DNA of 64,000 nt from Trochalopteron elliotii (Eukaryota; Chordata; Aves; Passeriformes; Leiothrichidae). A program made the translations under genes and the position numbers. Under the pieces are notes generated by a model, which was given only the letters and a program-made list of their open reading frames with translations, did not search any database and was not told the origin of the DNA. The DNA is taken from NCBI GenBank assembly GCA_024734555.1, contig JANPWX010000030.1, positions 1,515,636-1,579,635 of the forward strand. Direction: 5' to 3'. This document shows positions 51,071 through 62,700 of the stretch, one piece after another. The number at the start of each line of letters is the position of its first letter. Positions within the stretch are counted from its first letter, which is position 1.

Positions 51071-52789
51071 ATACCTTTTTCTCTGTCTTCTAACAGCATT
51101 ATTCAAACAAATTGAATTCAGCAATAACTTGTGTTCTGTCTAATGATAAGAAAAAGGAATTATCAAGTGAATTAAATTTATTTCCTGTCTGAAAAATGGT
51201 AGTCCTCTCAGATCATGTTAACCAAGGCATGAGAGCATCCCCAATGGAAAAACCGGTCAAACTCTTCTTGCACTAAACACTACAAAATAGACTAAGGTAT
51301 GTAAGTCCAAATCTCATTGTTCCACTCTTGTTGGAGGTATCTAGAACAATACCAAAAGTATCTAGTATGAAATGTTACAAAGCCAGCCTAATAATGGTCC
51401 ATATGTTCCATCAAGGTTTAACCAGTTAACACAGCAAAGGAAAAAAGGGAACCAAATCCCTTGAAAAGTGAAGCAAGTTCATAGAAGAGAATGGTCTCAT
51501 TTCTGTCCAAGGGAGGGACTGTCTGTCTGACACTCCTGCCCATCTTGTTCCTTCAAATTTAGAGTGGAGTTATTATTAGTGCACTATGACAAACTCCTCC
51601 ATCTAAGCTAACTGTGACCTGGAACACTCCTACCACAGCCTTCATACTAGTGCTATACCATCTATCCATAGAACAGCTGCTTTACAAGGATGACTGCTTT
51701 TTCTCTATTTACTGCCATTTAAGGATCACTGTGGTATAGTATGGGACACAACGGTAAGACTGGAAATTATTCAGATTTAATCCATAACATTTCTCTTACC
51801 TAAGGAGATAGTAAAAAGGGGGGGAAAAACCCTATAGCAAATAATTATGCAGTGTTAGAGAAAAGAATGGAGTTACTGATGGTATCATCAAGCTCTGTGG
51901 CCAAGTGCTGGGGAGGAATTACCTCATTTGTCCTTTGCGAGGGGGAGAAGTCTAAACAAAACCAAATCTGCTGACATAGATTAATTTGCATAAAATTACT
52001 ATTCGTAAATCCTAGAGGATCACTCCACAGGCTTAGATATTAGTGGTTCCAGCAAGTGTTAAAGGAGAAGAAAGGAGTGAAGAAAGAGATTGAGGTTAAC
52101 GACCAAAGTTTATTTCTTGACAGTTGTAATTCAACACATTGGTTTTCAACGCTTCAAACATGAAATGGTTCTTCAGGTTTATTCTATAAGGTAGGCTGCA
52201 GAGGGGGCTTGCAGACACTAGAGAGGATGCCTGGATGCTCACAAACATCCCTCTACAGACCTTTTTTACCAGAGTCAGTGTGGGATGTCATGGGGCAGTA
52301 CCTCAAAACAGATCAGAAAATAGTTGTGATAAGGTAAATCCCAATGCATCTTTGATACAAAGAAAGATTGAAGGAAGTGTCAGTAGCTGATAAACTTTTT
52401 TGACTTTACTTTTTCAATGCAAAATATTTGGGTCTATATCTTATACACTGTTCGTGTTTTTACAAGTTTTCACTTGTAGCTTTTTTAATTTCTGGTTTCC
52501 ATTAAATAAAAAGATAGAAATCCAATGAAAACAATACTGCTGTTTTAAATAGTAGAAATCTTTTTTAGAATGCTTTCGATTTCCACCAAAAATTAAAAAA
52601 AAAAAGAAAAAAGTCTTCTCAGGGAAGATAAAAGGCTTTTGTCTTCCTTTTTGTCTTTATGAAAAATTTTCTATTCAGAATAATATCTGCCAGTTATAAT
52701 GGCAATAAATGTCATTGACTGAGAAGTATAAAGGTCCCCTAGATAGTTCTGACTGTGTCCCTGACAGAGGTTAAGTTCTTTGTCAAGAA
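51071..52789. other. unique AT-rich sequence, no gene seen
   Basis: No repeat family or gene is recognised. Confidence 0.5.
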
Positions 52790-53230
52790 GTCATTGAGTT
52801 TACGTGCTATTAAAACAGCATGCTTCCCAGCCTACATTTAGCTGTTTGAGTGTAGGTTGTGTATGTTAGGATGAGGGTGATAAAGCAGTTGTAGTCTGCA
52901 ACATAAGGCGATTTTCTTTACTGCACAATTATGGTTTATGTTACCATAAAGCTTTTGCCAGGGATAAAAAGTTGAGGAGGATTAAAGGAAATGCTATAAA
53001 ACATATCAAAGTGGATTGCATAAACAATTGCCATGCTCTGAGAAATGGCTGATTAATTGACTGAAGTGAGACATCTGCAGGATGTTGGCACTATGGATAT
53101 ATTAAAAGATCTCAACTGTCTTGTTTGCTTTAATAAAAGTGGCTTAATTTGTTCCAACAGGGCAAAACCTCCTGTTATACCTGATTTGTCATCCTCATTG
53201 TTAAGGGAAAGAGCCCTGCACCTTTAAGTA
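52790..53230. promoter_or_regulatory. possible conserved non-coding element
   Basis: About 440 bases of complex, non-repetitive, AT-rich sequence with several homeodomain-type cores (GATTAATTGAC at about 53051, CTTAATTTG near 53144) and no frame longer than chance. The texture resembles deeply conserved vertebrate enhancers. This is an impression, not a measurement. Confidence 0.15.
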
Positions 53231-53737
53231 CAAGAGTCTTCCCACAGCCAGACCTCTTTACACTGTGTGCATTCCTCTGTGCAGAGACAAGAGTATAGGA
53301 TTTTATTAGACCTCAAAATATAGGAGAGAGGAAAGATTTAACAAATAAAACATGACTGTGTGTATGTTTGGAAAAAACTTTACCTGCTTCTTTGACCTCT
53401 GTCTTCTCTTTGGCCAGTATTAGGAAAATAAAGCTCTTATTGTCCTTTCATCTGTCTTCCAAACTTATTCTTCCGTTGTGACAATAGTGCTTTACAATCT
53501 TCAGTGACCATTTTCAGCTAGCCACTGCTATCCCATTCCCTGATAAGAAACTTACTCACAGACAAAATGAGGCCCATAATGCAGTGATCTCCTGTGTAAG
53601 TGCCTACCTCTGACTGAAAACTGTGCACAGTTTAGATGTTCTGACCCTAAAATTATTCAGGAGAGAGGGGGTTTTTTTGTCTTTTGACATTATCTTGGAG
53701 GTAATGGTTTATCCTTTCTTCTGAAATCCCAACTATC
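53231..53737. other. unique sequence, no gene seen
   Basis: No gene or element is recognised. Confidence 0.45.
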
Positions 53738-53789
53738 ATGCATATACATAAGTGCATATATGTGTATGTGTGTGTATATGTATATATTT
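53738..53789. repeat. TG/TA low-complexity tract
   Basis: Alternating TA and TG steps over about 50 bases. A degenerate dinucleotide microsatellite. Confidence 0.85.
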
Positions 53790-56446
53790 CATGCTGATTA
53801 AGCACATAAGTAATGCAAAATCCGAGGAAGATAAGTCATCACTATCTTGAAAGTGGAAAAAACTTGCTCCTAATCACAGTCCCAAGCTGAGTATTTTTAG
53901 GAGAGAAGCTGAACCTCTTACATTTTCATTTTGTGTGTAAACATGGGAGAAAGGGAGTTGCACATGCACTTCCTTCTATGTCACCATCACTAGTTGGAGT
54001 AAAAGACTTGCTATGAGAGTTTAAAGTGCAGCAAATATTTTTGTTACTACTCTGTTAAGAAAGGACAACTAAGATAGAAGTGTTGGAAATTCTTCCTGGC
54101 TAGAAAAATACCAATATTTGCCAGGTTTTTGCAGGACTATTAAACAAATCATTTCAAATAAAGAAAAGGAAAAAATGAAATAGCAAAACAAGTATGGAGA
54201 AGATTGAGCAATATGAAGTGATTTCCATATAATTATGTGAAAAGAGTAATTTGCCTACTTTTTCCAAACCCTGCTGATTGACAGGTTTTCACTTAGCTGC
54301 TTCCTTAAAACAAAAGAAAATTATTAGGATACCCCTGTTGGTGTTTTGTAAATTACTTACATTCAGCACAATGCCCATTTCCCCCCAGTACTCACCTTCT
54401 GTCTGCTGCAGTTTTAAAAAACATTCAAAAAGTGCACAAAAATATGTAAATTTTCATAGTATAGCTTGTTGCTAAAATGGCATGGATGAAAATATTTCTA
54501 AATATTTCATTAATTCAGTATCTGTTAGGAAAATTTAGAACTCTAGGATGCAATTAGCAAATGTGACACATTATAAATGATAATCAAGAAATTAAACCAC
54601 TGACCTAGAAAACCAGCTCCTAATGATAGATGTTGGTGTAGTACAGATACTCCAGAGACAAAGTAGGAAAAAAAAGCCAGCATGATAAAGTAGAATTAAT
54701 TTTACATTTTTGAAATAAGATATTGTGATTGTGATGGGCAAATTTTGACTAGTGATAAAGAATTATTCACAAAGATTTAAAATAGTCATGGTTTAATTTC
54801 CTCACCACTGTCCAAGATACAGGACTTTTATTGCAGGTATAAGTATACGGACATATCCATACTGGTTTAGCTGTGGCAGCAGGATCCTTTCCTTTAGAGG
54901 CAGAAAGAGTTTTTCTGCCTGCATAGTTGTGCAACTTCTCCAACCACCCAGAGGTCAATCTGTTCAAAGCTCTTCTTTGTCAGCATAGCTGTGTCCACAT
55001 GGGTTTTTTTGGCTGGCATAGCTATTTTGGCAAAGAATATGTGAGTTTTTTCACACTCTTCACTGACATAGCTGTGTGGATAAAACATTGTAGAGCAGAA
55101 AAATCATGTACACACAATATGTCTCTCCCTCCTCAGTCTGCCTTTGCTTTTCACCTCTTCACAAATTAGTAACTTGAGGCAGTTTGCTGAAGAAAGGAAT
55201 AAACACAAGGAGTTTAAAGTATCACATCACTGTTACCCTCAGATACTACTAGTAGATCATGGGATAAAGGAAATAGATGAATGGGTGGTGCAAGTAAAAT
55301 TTCAAGTGTTCCCTTATTTTTTGTTGAATTTTTTTTTGTTATAGTGATGTTAGACACTGATAAAAAAAGTAACGTACAGGCTTACCACTAGAAATTTTTG
55401 AGAATAGGCTCACCATGTTAAATATACATGGATGGGAAAAAGAATCATCAAGGTAGTAATGACCCACCAAAGCATGTTGAAGAGCACAGTTTTAATGAAT
55501 TGGAAGCCTCACGGCTGGGTTCATTAAGACAAGGATTCAGTTCAAGTTTCCCTGCCAGCATTCAGAAAATTCTAATCAAAGGAGAAGAATTAATGTGTAG
55601 ACTTTACATCCAGGGTACCCTGCCAGCCCCAGTTGGCTCCTAGCATCCCATAGCCAGCTTGACACTTAAGAAAGGGGTTTTCAAAGCACTGCTTCTTAGC
55701 AAAAGGCCACAGAAATTTGACTCTCTTTTATAGAGCCAAGTAGGTGTCACTATTTGTAACAACAAGAGGAAAAACAGCAGTATCTTGACTTCAGCTCCCA
55801 TTTACCCATGAGAAGTGGTAAAAAATTTCAGCTTTTCTGATCCACATACCAAGTGTTCATGTGTCACCAAAGTACGATCCCAAGTGTTCAGCTGCTAAAA
55901 GATCTAGATATTATATTTGTCTTTTTTTACACTTGTCTGCTCCCTTCTATCTCCTGCTGAGAGCCCCTTTTTCGTGTTATGTGGGCTGAGTCACAGTGAG
56001 AAGTTGAAATGGTTCTACAGAGTGACAGAAAGTCATAGATACTAGTTCCTAGGACAAGCTAGGCCTCTCTCGGAACACCTTATTTTATCCTGTATGTTAC
56101 TAAATAGTGGTAGGTAGAAATAAAACAGCTGTGGTACTTGTATGTTGCTAGACATACTCTTCTCCACCTCCCATTTTTTTATTTCCTCTCTCATCCCTTA
56201 ATGCCATACTTGAACTTCTCTCAAGTGGGTCAATGAATAGTAAGTAGTTTCAATACCAATGAAAGAGGGCTGTACTCCAGATGAGATTTTACCTGATTCC
56301 TTAGAAAGACAAGACTTCATTTCTTTAAAAAAAAAAAATAATCCTAAGAACAGGAATATTCTAGTATGAATAAAAGAGTGTTCTATAGTAATAAGAATTT
56401 TCTGAAGAGATTGAACAGTATTTACATAGAATACATTTCTATATTA
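53790..56446. other. unique AT-rich sequence, no gene seen
   Basis: Open frames of 64-80 codons on both strands at about 54767-55344 overlap each other and are not recognised. A short string near 56272-56296 recalls an antisense CR1 phrase but is too short to call. Confidence 0.45.
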
Positions 56447-56483
56447 TAAGTTATTTTCTAGCAGGCAGCTAGAAAATAACTTA
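56447..56483. repeat. perfect 16-bp-stem hairpin, 5-base loop
   Basis: TAAGTTATTTTCTAGC at 56447-56462, loop AGGCA, and its exact complement at 56468-56483. It is the longest perfect hairpin noticed in the window. A stem of this length with so short a loop is not expected by chance in 64 kb. It could come from template switching during replication. There is no sign of a surrounding microRNA precursor or transcript. Confidence 0.95.
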
Positions 56484-57659
56484 AATCTATGCCAACAGTT
56501 CTGTGTAAATCCTTTTGCTTGGACTAGCTGACCAGCCTGGGGCAGAAGGAAGCAGAAACGTTCTTTATTCTATTTATTCATTAGAATTAATTCCTCTCCC
56601 AAAAAAGGCCAGTTATAAATGTGTGCATCATTAACAAAATAGGTTTGAGAATAACAAATGGAAGAAAAAAAAATCATGAAACAGGTTTGCAATGTTTCAT
56701 CTTGCATACTATTTGCATCTCTTACCAAAAAAAAAAAAATATTATGACAAACCTGAGAAGAAGAGCCTCAAAATCAAAGATAATCTTTCACAATAGGACA
56801 ACTTCTAAGACAGGAGCAGAGGAAGAAAAAAACAAAAATAATGACAAAGCAGGTCCAAAAATACTAGTGTAAGAAGAGATAATTTATTCAAGTTATGATT
56901 AATGTATTCTTCTAATCATATGGTGATAACTGAAATAAAAATCCAGTGGATTATTGAGGTTATACAGGTCTGCCGCAGTTATAACTGTATCACTTGATAG
57001 ACATTTCAGCAAACCTGAAAAAAAAAAAAGAATGGCTGGAGCTGTTTTCTATTTTACCTCAACTGACTTGGTCAGACCAGTCTGATTAAACCAGCAGGAT
57101 TATTTGTCTTATGGGCCATAGAAAACAGGGTTTCAATAGCAGGGACTGGGGCACATGGTATTGATCTCACCAACAGGATTGACAGTGATTGCCTTCTAAG
57201 CTTGTAGCCTGATAGGTGAGAAAAATAAAGGACAAATTCTTCAGTCGACTAGAAAATGTCAGCTAAGAGTCCTGGTGACAAAACTGTTACATTCCTGGAT
57301 TGTTTTACACTGACACAGTGTAAAATGAGCAAGTAGAGGAGGACCATTTGTTTGCCCTGAAGGTACTATCTTATTTATTTAAGAATGGCAACTTGATACC
57401 TTTCTTAAGCACAAAAAAATAAAGAAGTTATTAACCAGAGTGAGTTACTCGAACTGTGGTGAACTTTTGTCAGTGAAGAATCTAGAAAACATTGCATCAT
57501 TAGTTCACTAGCACATGTTGGTGTTTGAAAGCACTCCTTTTCATTCAACCGCAATAGAACTGAATTTATTTTATACTCTGACACACAACCTATAAAATAC
57601 TTGCTTTCTTGTGCACTCATTTTTAAAAAGTCATCTTTGAAATTTTTGACCATTTAATG
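56484..57659. other. unique AT-rich sequence, no gene seen
   Basis: A-rich runs near 56728 and 57019. Open frames of 82-83 codons are not recognised. Confidence 0.45.
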
Positions 57660-58531
57660 AACCTAGTGGTCTTCTGTGATGGAGCAACTATGTCAGTGGG
57701 GAATCAAAGGGTTACCTGTATAGTTTAGGTTACCTGTATAGTTTACCTGGTCTTCTGTAAAGCCTTTGACATGGCTCTCCACAACATCCTTTTCTGAAAA
57801 TTAGAGAGAGATGGATTTGATGGCTGGACTGTTAGATGGACAAGAAATTGGTTGTACAGTCACATCCAGAGGATAGCTGTCCAGAGCCCAGAGTCCTGAG
57901 GGACATCAGTGAGAAGTGTTGTCCCTTGGGGGTCTGTATGGGGCCAGTGTTATTTAATATCTTCATTAATAACAGAGATGAAGGGATTGAGTGCATCTTC
58001 AGCAAGTGTACAGATGACACCAAGCTGAGTGGTGCAGCTGACACACATGGAGAATGGGATGGCATCCATAGGGACCTGAAAAATCTCAAGAAATAGGCCC
58101 ATGGGAATCTCATGGAGTCTAACAGGACCAGGTACAAGGTGCTGCACCCGGGTCATGGCAACCCACAGTACCAGCACAGGTTGGGGTATGAACAGATGGA
58201 GAGCAGCCCTGCCAAGAAGGACTTGGGGTCGGTGGTGGATGAGATCTGGCAATGTGTGCTCACAGCCCAGAAAGCCCAGAAAACCTGAAGTGAGCTTACA
58301 ACAGAAGTGGAGAGAGATTATTTGCAAGGGCATGTAGTGACAGGACAAGGGGGACTGGTTTCAGACTGGGTTTAGAGTAGATGTTAGGAGAAAATTCTTT
58401 ACTGTGAGGGTGGTGAGTCACTGGAACAGGCTGCACATAGAAGTTGTGGGCGCCCCATTCCTGCAACTGTTCAAGGTCGAGTTGGAGTGGGCTCTGAGAA
58501 ACCTGGTATCATGAAAGTTGCCCCTGCTACA
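57660..58531 (+). mobile_element. CR1 LINE fragment with internal rearrangements
   Basis: CR1 ORF2 text is clear. VFCKAFD lies near 57752, GPVLFNIFIN at about 57941, and CTDDTKLSG at 58007-58033, where the FADD active site has become CTDD. AFD and GPVLFN lie in different frames, so there is at least one frameshift. An exact 18-bp tandem duplication sits at 57710-57745. Around 58270-58290 the text jumps from the middle of the element to the 3' region ('aagggcatgtagtgacagga', then 'ctttactgtgagggtggtga'), indicating an internal deletion. The CR1 3' tail is missing after about 58531. It is not functional. Confidence 0.92.
57710..57745. repeat. 18-bp perfect tandem duplication inside CR1
   Basis: GGTTACCTGTATAGTTTA twice with no differences, within the upstream part of the CR1 at 57660-58531. 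Identity of the copies suggests the duplication is much younger than the element. Confidence 0.95.
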
Positions 58532-58804
58532 GACATAAGCTGTACATTAACCACTGACTTTACCCTGAAATACTGTACACCAGACCACTGCTCTTCATAC
58601 AACTGTCCCTGCCTTCCTTCACTTCTGGAATTATTACTTTATGCTTCCTTTTCAGTTTCTAAGCCTAGTGCTTAATTCAGCATGCAAGATTCTTTTATAT
58701 TGAAGGACTATCCTTAATCATGAGCAATATTTTATCATTTGTTTTCCAGGTAGCATTTCCAAATTCTGCAAATGAAATGATTAAAACTAAGAAATAGGTC
58801 ACAA
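58532..58804. other. unique sequence, no gene seen
   Basis: Short single-copy stretch between the CR1 and the RFX-type motif pair. No feature is recognised. Confidence 0.4.
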
Positions 58805-58865
58805 CCTTGGCAACCATCTGATGTGAGACAGTGTAATCTGCTAGCACGCTGGTTGTCATGGAAAC
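58805..58865. promoter_or_regulatory. pair of RFX X-box-like motifs
   Basis: GTTGTCATGGAAAC at 58852-58865 (+) differs by one base from GTTGCCATGGAAAC, the palindromic motif bound by RFX transcription factors and known to be over-represented in vertebrate conserved non-coding elements. At 58805-58815, CCTTGGCAACC is on the other strand GGTTGCCAAGG, an X-box half-site. The two lie 36 bases apart in sequence that looks non-repetitive. Function is inferred from motif only. Confidence 0.35.
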
Positions 58866-59570
58866 TGACAATATTGGATTTTTCCTTCAATGCAACCTGT
58901 TTTATGCATAAATTATTAGCATATTATTAACATAGCAAATCTAAGACACTGGCACTTCAAAGCATACTATCCATGTGTTTTATGTGTGTCCATGAGTAAC
59001 TTAAACACATTCTTATTGGCATTGAGGAGAGGGTTCATCTGTTGAGGACTCTGACAGAGGAAAGAGTTTTTAGATTGGACAGTACAGACTGCTGTTTGAC
59101 ATGAAGAGATCTCGGGCTCCACCCCATTTCCCTAATGACCCACCCAAGAGTTTTGTATTGCAATGCTCATTTGCTTTGCTTTTTTTTTGCTGTCAATCTC
59201 AGAGTTAAAAGTTTGTTTAATGTAATACCTTCTTTATAAGATACGTTGAAAATTTATATATGGTTTGTTTTACTTTCATCTCAGCTGGAATAAAAACAAG
59301 ATCTTTTGGACTCTTTGAAAGAAAGCAAACAATTCTTTCACTCCTGCTGAGCCCTTTATTTTTTCCCCACCCCTTCCCCAAACAGCCGAAAGTTAAAATT
59401 CCTTCTTAAACTCAAGGACTATTGTTCAGCTCTTACTCCCATCTTGATCAATTAGCAAATTACTAAACTGTAGCCTCTCTTCCTGTGTTGGCTTCATTCA
59501 TCTGTTCTGTATTATTCTGCAGTACATATTCGTTGCAAAGAAGTACCATTTCTGAATGACAAAAGACTCA
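58866..59570. other. unique AT-rich sequence, no gene seen
   Basis: No gene or element is recognised. The first 100 bases may belong with the RFX-type motif pair as one regulatory element. Confidence 0.4.
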
Positions 59571-59610
59571 CTTAATCATTTCTTTTTTCTTTTTTTTTTA
59601 TTTTCCCCAG
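59571..59610 (+). promoter_or_regulatory. strong splice-acceptor-like sequence
   Basis: A branch-point-like CTTAATC is followed by about 30 almost pure pyrimidines and TTTTCCCCAG. Directly after it, one frame stays open for 35 codons from 59611 to a TGA at 59716-59718. AATAAA signals lie near 60506 and 60525, so a terminal exon of a coding or non-coding transcript could be imagined. Pyrimidine tracts are frequent here, and the peptide is not recognised. Confidence 0.2.
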
Positions 59611-59718
59611 CCTGAAGCTGTGTGTATAGTAACTTCAACTGTAGGAAGAATCCAGAGGCATGAAATGAGACCATTAACCCGTTGCCAAAGAACAACTGTC
59701 ATACAGCATATCATCTGA

Positions 59719-62700
59719 GCTGACATCCCTGTCTCTTTCTTCTGTAAAAAACATCTTGCCCTTAAGAAAAAAGTTTGAAAGTTGAGAACAAAGGACTGAA
59801 AAATGAACTGAATTTCATCTGTAAACCTTTGAAAAGAGACAGGGTGACAGCCCATCACTTTTCCTTCCTGCAAACCCTTGGTATGGCAATAACACCTCAT
59901 GACCTGGAAGTTTTTTTCTCATAGTGCTCATAAACCAGTTTGCCATCCCAATAAGAATTGCCTTTCCCATTATTCACAGAAGTCAAATTTGAGCTGTAAG
60001 GGAAAATTACTATAAAATGTATGTCAGGAGATGGAGGAGGGGTTAGTCGTGGTCACAAAGTGGAATATGAATGCACTTGTAGGCACAAGGGAAAGTTCAG
60101 CCAAAATATATAGTGGATTCACAAATTATGTAAGTAATTTTTCTGGATCGTATTTCTGTGTTTTCTCTTAAAAAGTTGTGTAAAGTCAGTGAAGAGACCA
60201 AAGAATGTCTATCTTCCTCAAATGTCTCCTACCTCATTCTGAAATATTTATGAAATCTGCAAAATCAGCTGTACAGATTTGGTTCTTACATTTTACAACC
60301 TTTGGACATGGCTATTTTACAGAAATTTCATTCACTATCATAATTTTTTACCTTGAAGATGTCACAAGCTGTGTCTCTTCAAGTGACCCATTTCCTACAC
60401 ATGATCTCAAGCACCCACCTGTACCACTGCTGATGTCAGAAGGAATATTCTGTATTTGCAAGTTTCATCAAAACTTTGTCTTCCTCCACAATACTTTGGT
60501 ATGAAAAATAAATATGCATTAGCCAGAATAAAAGCTTTTTTCTACAAGAATTATTATTCTTTTTTTAAAAAGAACACAGAAGATGCATTCTCTTGCTATT
60601 CACCATAATGATTCAATCAGGTAAATGTATCTGTATTTTTTCACTATGACATTTTAATGGTCACTTTTCCTGATTTCTCTCTATAATGCCAAATGTTAAG
60701 GCTCATATAAATAAGATTTCTCTTTGGTCTCTGCTGAATGTATTGGATCTATTTTGAATGTATATCAGGTGTGGGAGGGTTTTTCTTGGTTCTTAATTTC
60801 CTTATTTGCTTTTCTCTCCCAATAAGCTAATGAATAGCTGTTTAAAAGTTCCAGTTGTGGAGGCTAAATACTATTTGTTTATTTTTCTCAATGAGAAGAC
60901 AAGAATCTTGTTTTCCCTTGTTCCATTTTGTCTCTGAAGTTACAGGAGCATGTTGCCTTCATTTCTAAAATTTCCAGTATATCACTACAACTCAATAACA
61001 TGCAAAAGCAGCAATTCTTGAAACTGTGTTAATTAAGTGAAACAGGATTTCCTATAATCTTTTGATATGTCACTACGGCATTTTCTGATATTGATTTTTC
61101 CAATGTAATTAACAAAGGTGAAAAGAGTGTTACTGCAGAATCAACAAAATGTTCAGATTCTATTTGTGATCCAGAAACACAAGATTTTCTTCCCCATGGT
61201 TACATTTAAAAATGGCCAAGAAGATCAAGAATAGCCAGACTTCAAACTATAGTTTTGTAAGCAGTTTTGGGAACCTTTTTTTCCAATCCACTGTGTAAAC
61301 TACATCATGGGACAGATTTTTTAACTGAGAAAGGGGGTCTGAGGGTTTTATCATTTCAAGATCTTAGTCTTGGCAAAGCAAGCACAGATATATTAAATAA
61401 GCAACTGTATTTTAGTACATATTGAGATGTCTCTTAGCAAGATTATTGTGTAGCCTCTCAAGTGTAACTCCCTTAAAGTCTAATTTCCATAGAAAGTAAT
61501 CCATCATAAACAAACACACAGAGGCACAGGCTATAGTCATAGCAAAAGAATACAGGGTGTTTTTTTTTAATTTTGTTTTGTTTTCCCACTGTTCTCACAG
61601 TGGCTTTCAAAGGTTTCTTTATTGTCATTTTGTTTTATCAACATTGATTAGAGACCCTGGTGGCAAGCCAGAACTAAGAGGATTGATCTCAGGTTCAAGT
61701 AAGAGAGAACTGGAAATGGTAAAGCCCAATGTATTTACAGGGATTTTGACTAAATCCAATTTCCAAGTTTTTTGTCAGTTTACTTAACTGCTTTTGGTAT
61801 GTTATTGCAAATGGCATTTCCTGTGCAATTGGGAGGGGGAAGCTTTGGTTTCATTTGTTTTTAATAATTTGAGAAGGCAGTATATAAGAAATTCAATTTA
61901 TATCAACAAGTGAGAAGACAACTCTCAAACTTGATCATTGCCTTTGGACAAGAGTAAAGAGATGAGTTCTTGAATGGCTTTCTGTTCCTCAAGTTGTTAT
62001 CCTTGATGAACTCTTACTTGCTGTAACTTCAGACCCTTCCACTAAAATATTCTTAGTCACCTGTCACTTTTTCTGCTATTCCATGCTTTTCCCACCAGAT
62101 GGTAGGCAATAAAAGCAGGAAACAGAAGCTTATTTGTTACTGTATACTTAAAAGGAATCAAACAAAATTAAATAAATTGCAACAGTGAAACAATTCCCCA
62201 TATGCTGGTCTGCTTTTTATGCTTGCAGCTGAAAGGCAGCACTGGAAGAGATCTGGTCAGTGCTTGCAGGTAGTTGATTAATGGCATAAGTAAGGCCTAC
62301 ATGAGCATACGCTACATATGTTATTGCATATTGAAAATATGCTATTGTGTCTCCTGTTCTGTTGTTCTCTAGTTGTAAACAAAACTAATTATTATCAGGA
62401 TATGCATTTTCTGTCATTTCCTTTAAGGAAAAACATTTATTCCACTTATACTGCTGTAACCAGATAAATGAAATTGTCTCCCCAATGTGTAAATTTCTTC
62501 TCCTGCCTTGTTAGTGCTGTCTTGTACATGAAGTACTCATTTAGTTGCAAAAACCAATTATCATCCCTGTCTGGATACATTAAGAATTTTCCTACAAGTC
62601 TTTTTCTCTCTATCACATTTTAAGCAACAGTGTACATGAATTATTCATATTGCCCATCTTGCAGGCAGGTTTTTTATTATTAAATTCGATCATAATAATA

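Noticed and set aside
57950..58348. 132-codon minus-strand open frame
   Set aside because: Antisense of the CR1 at 57660-58531.
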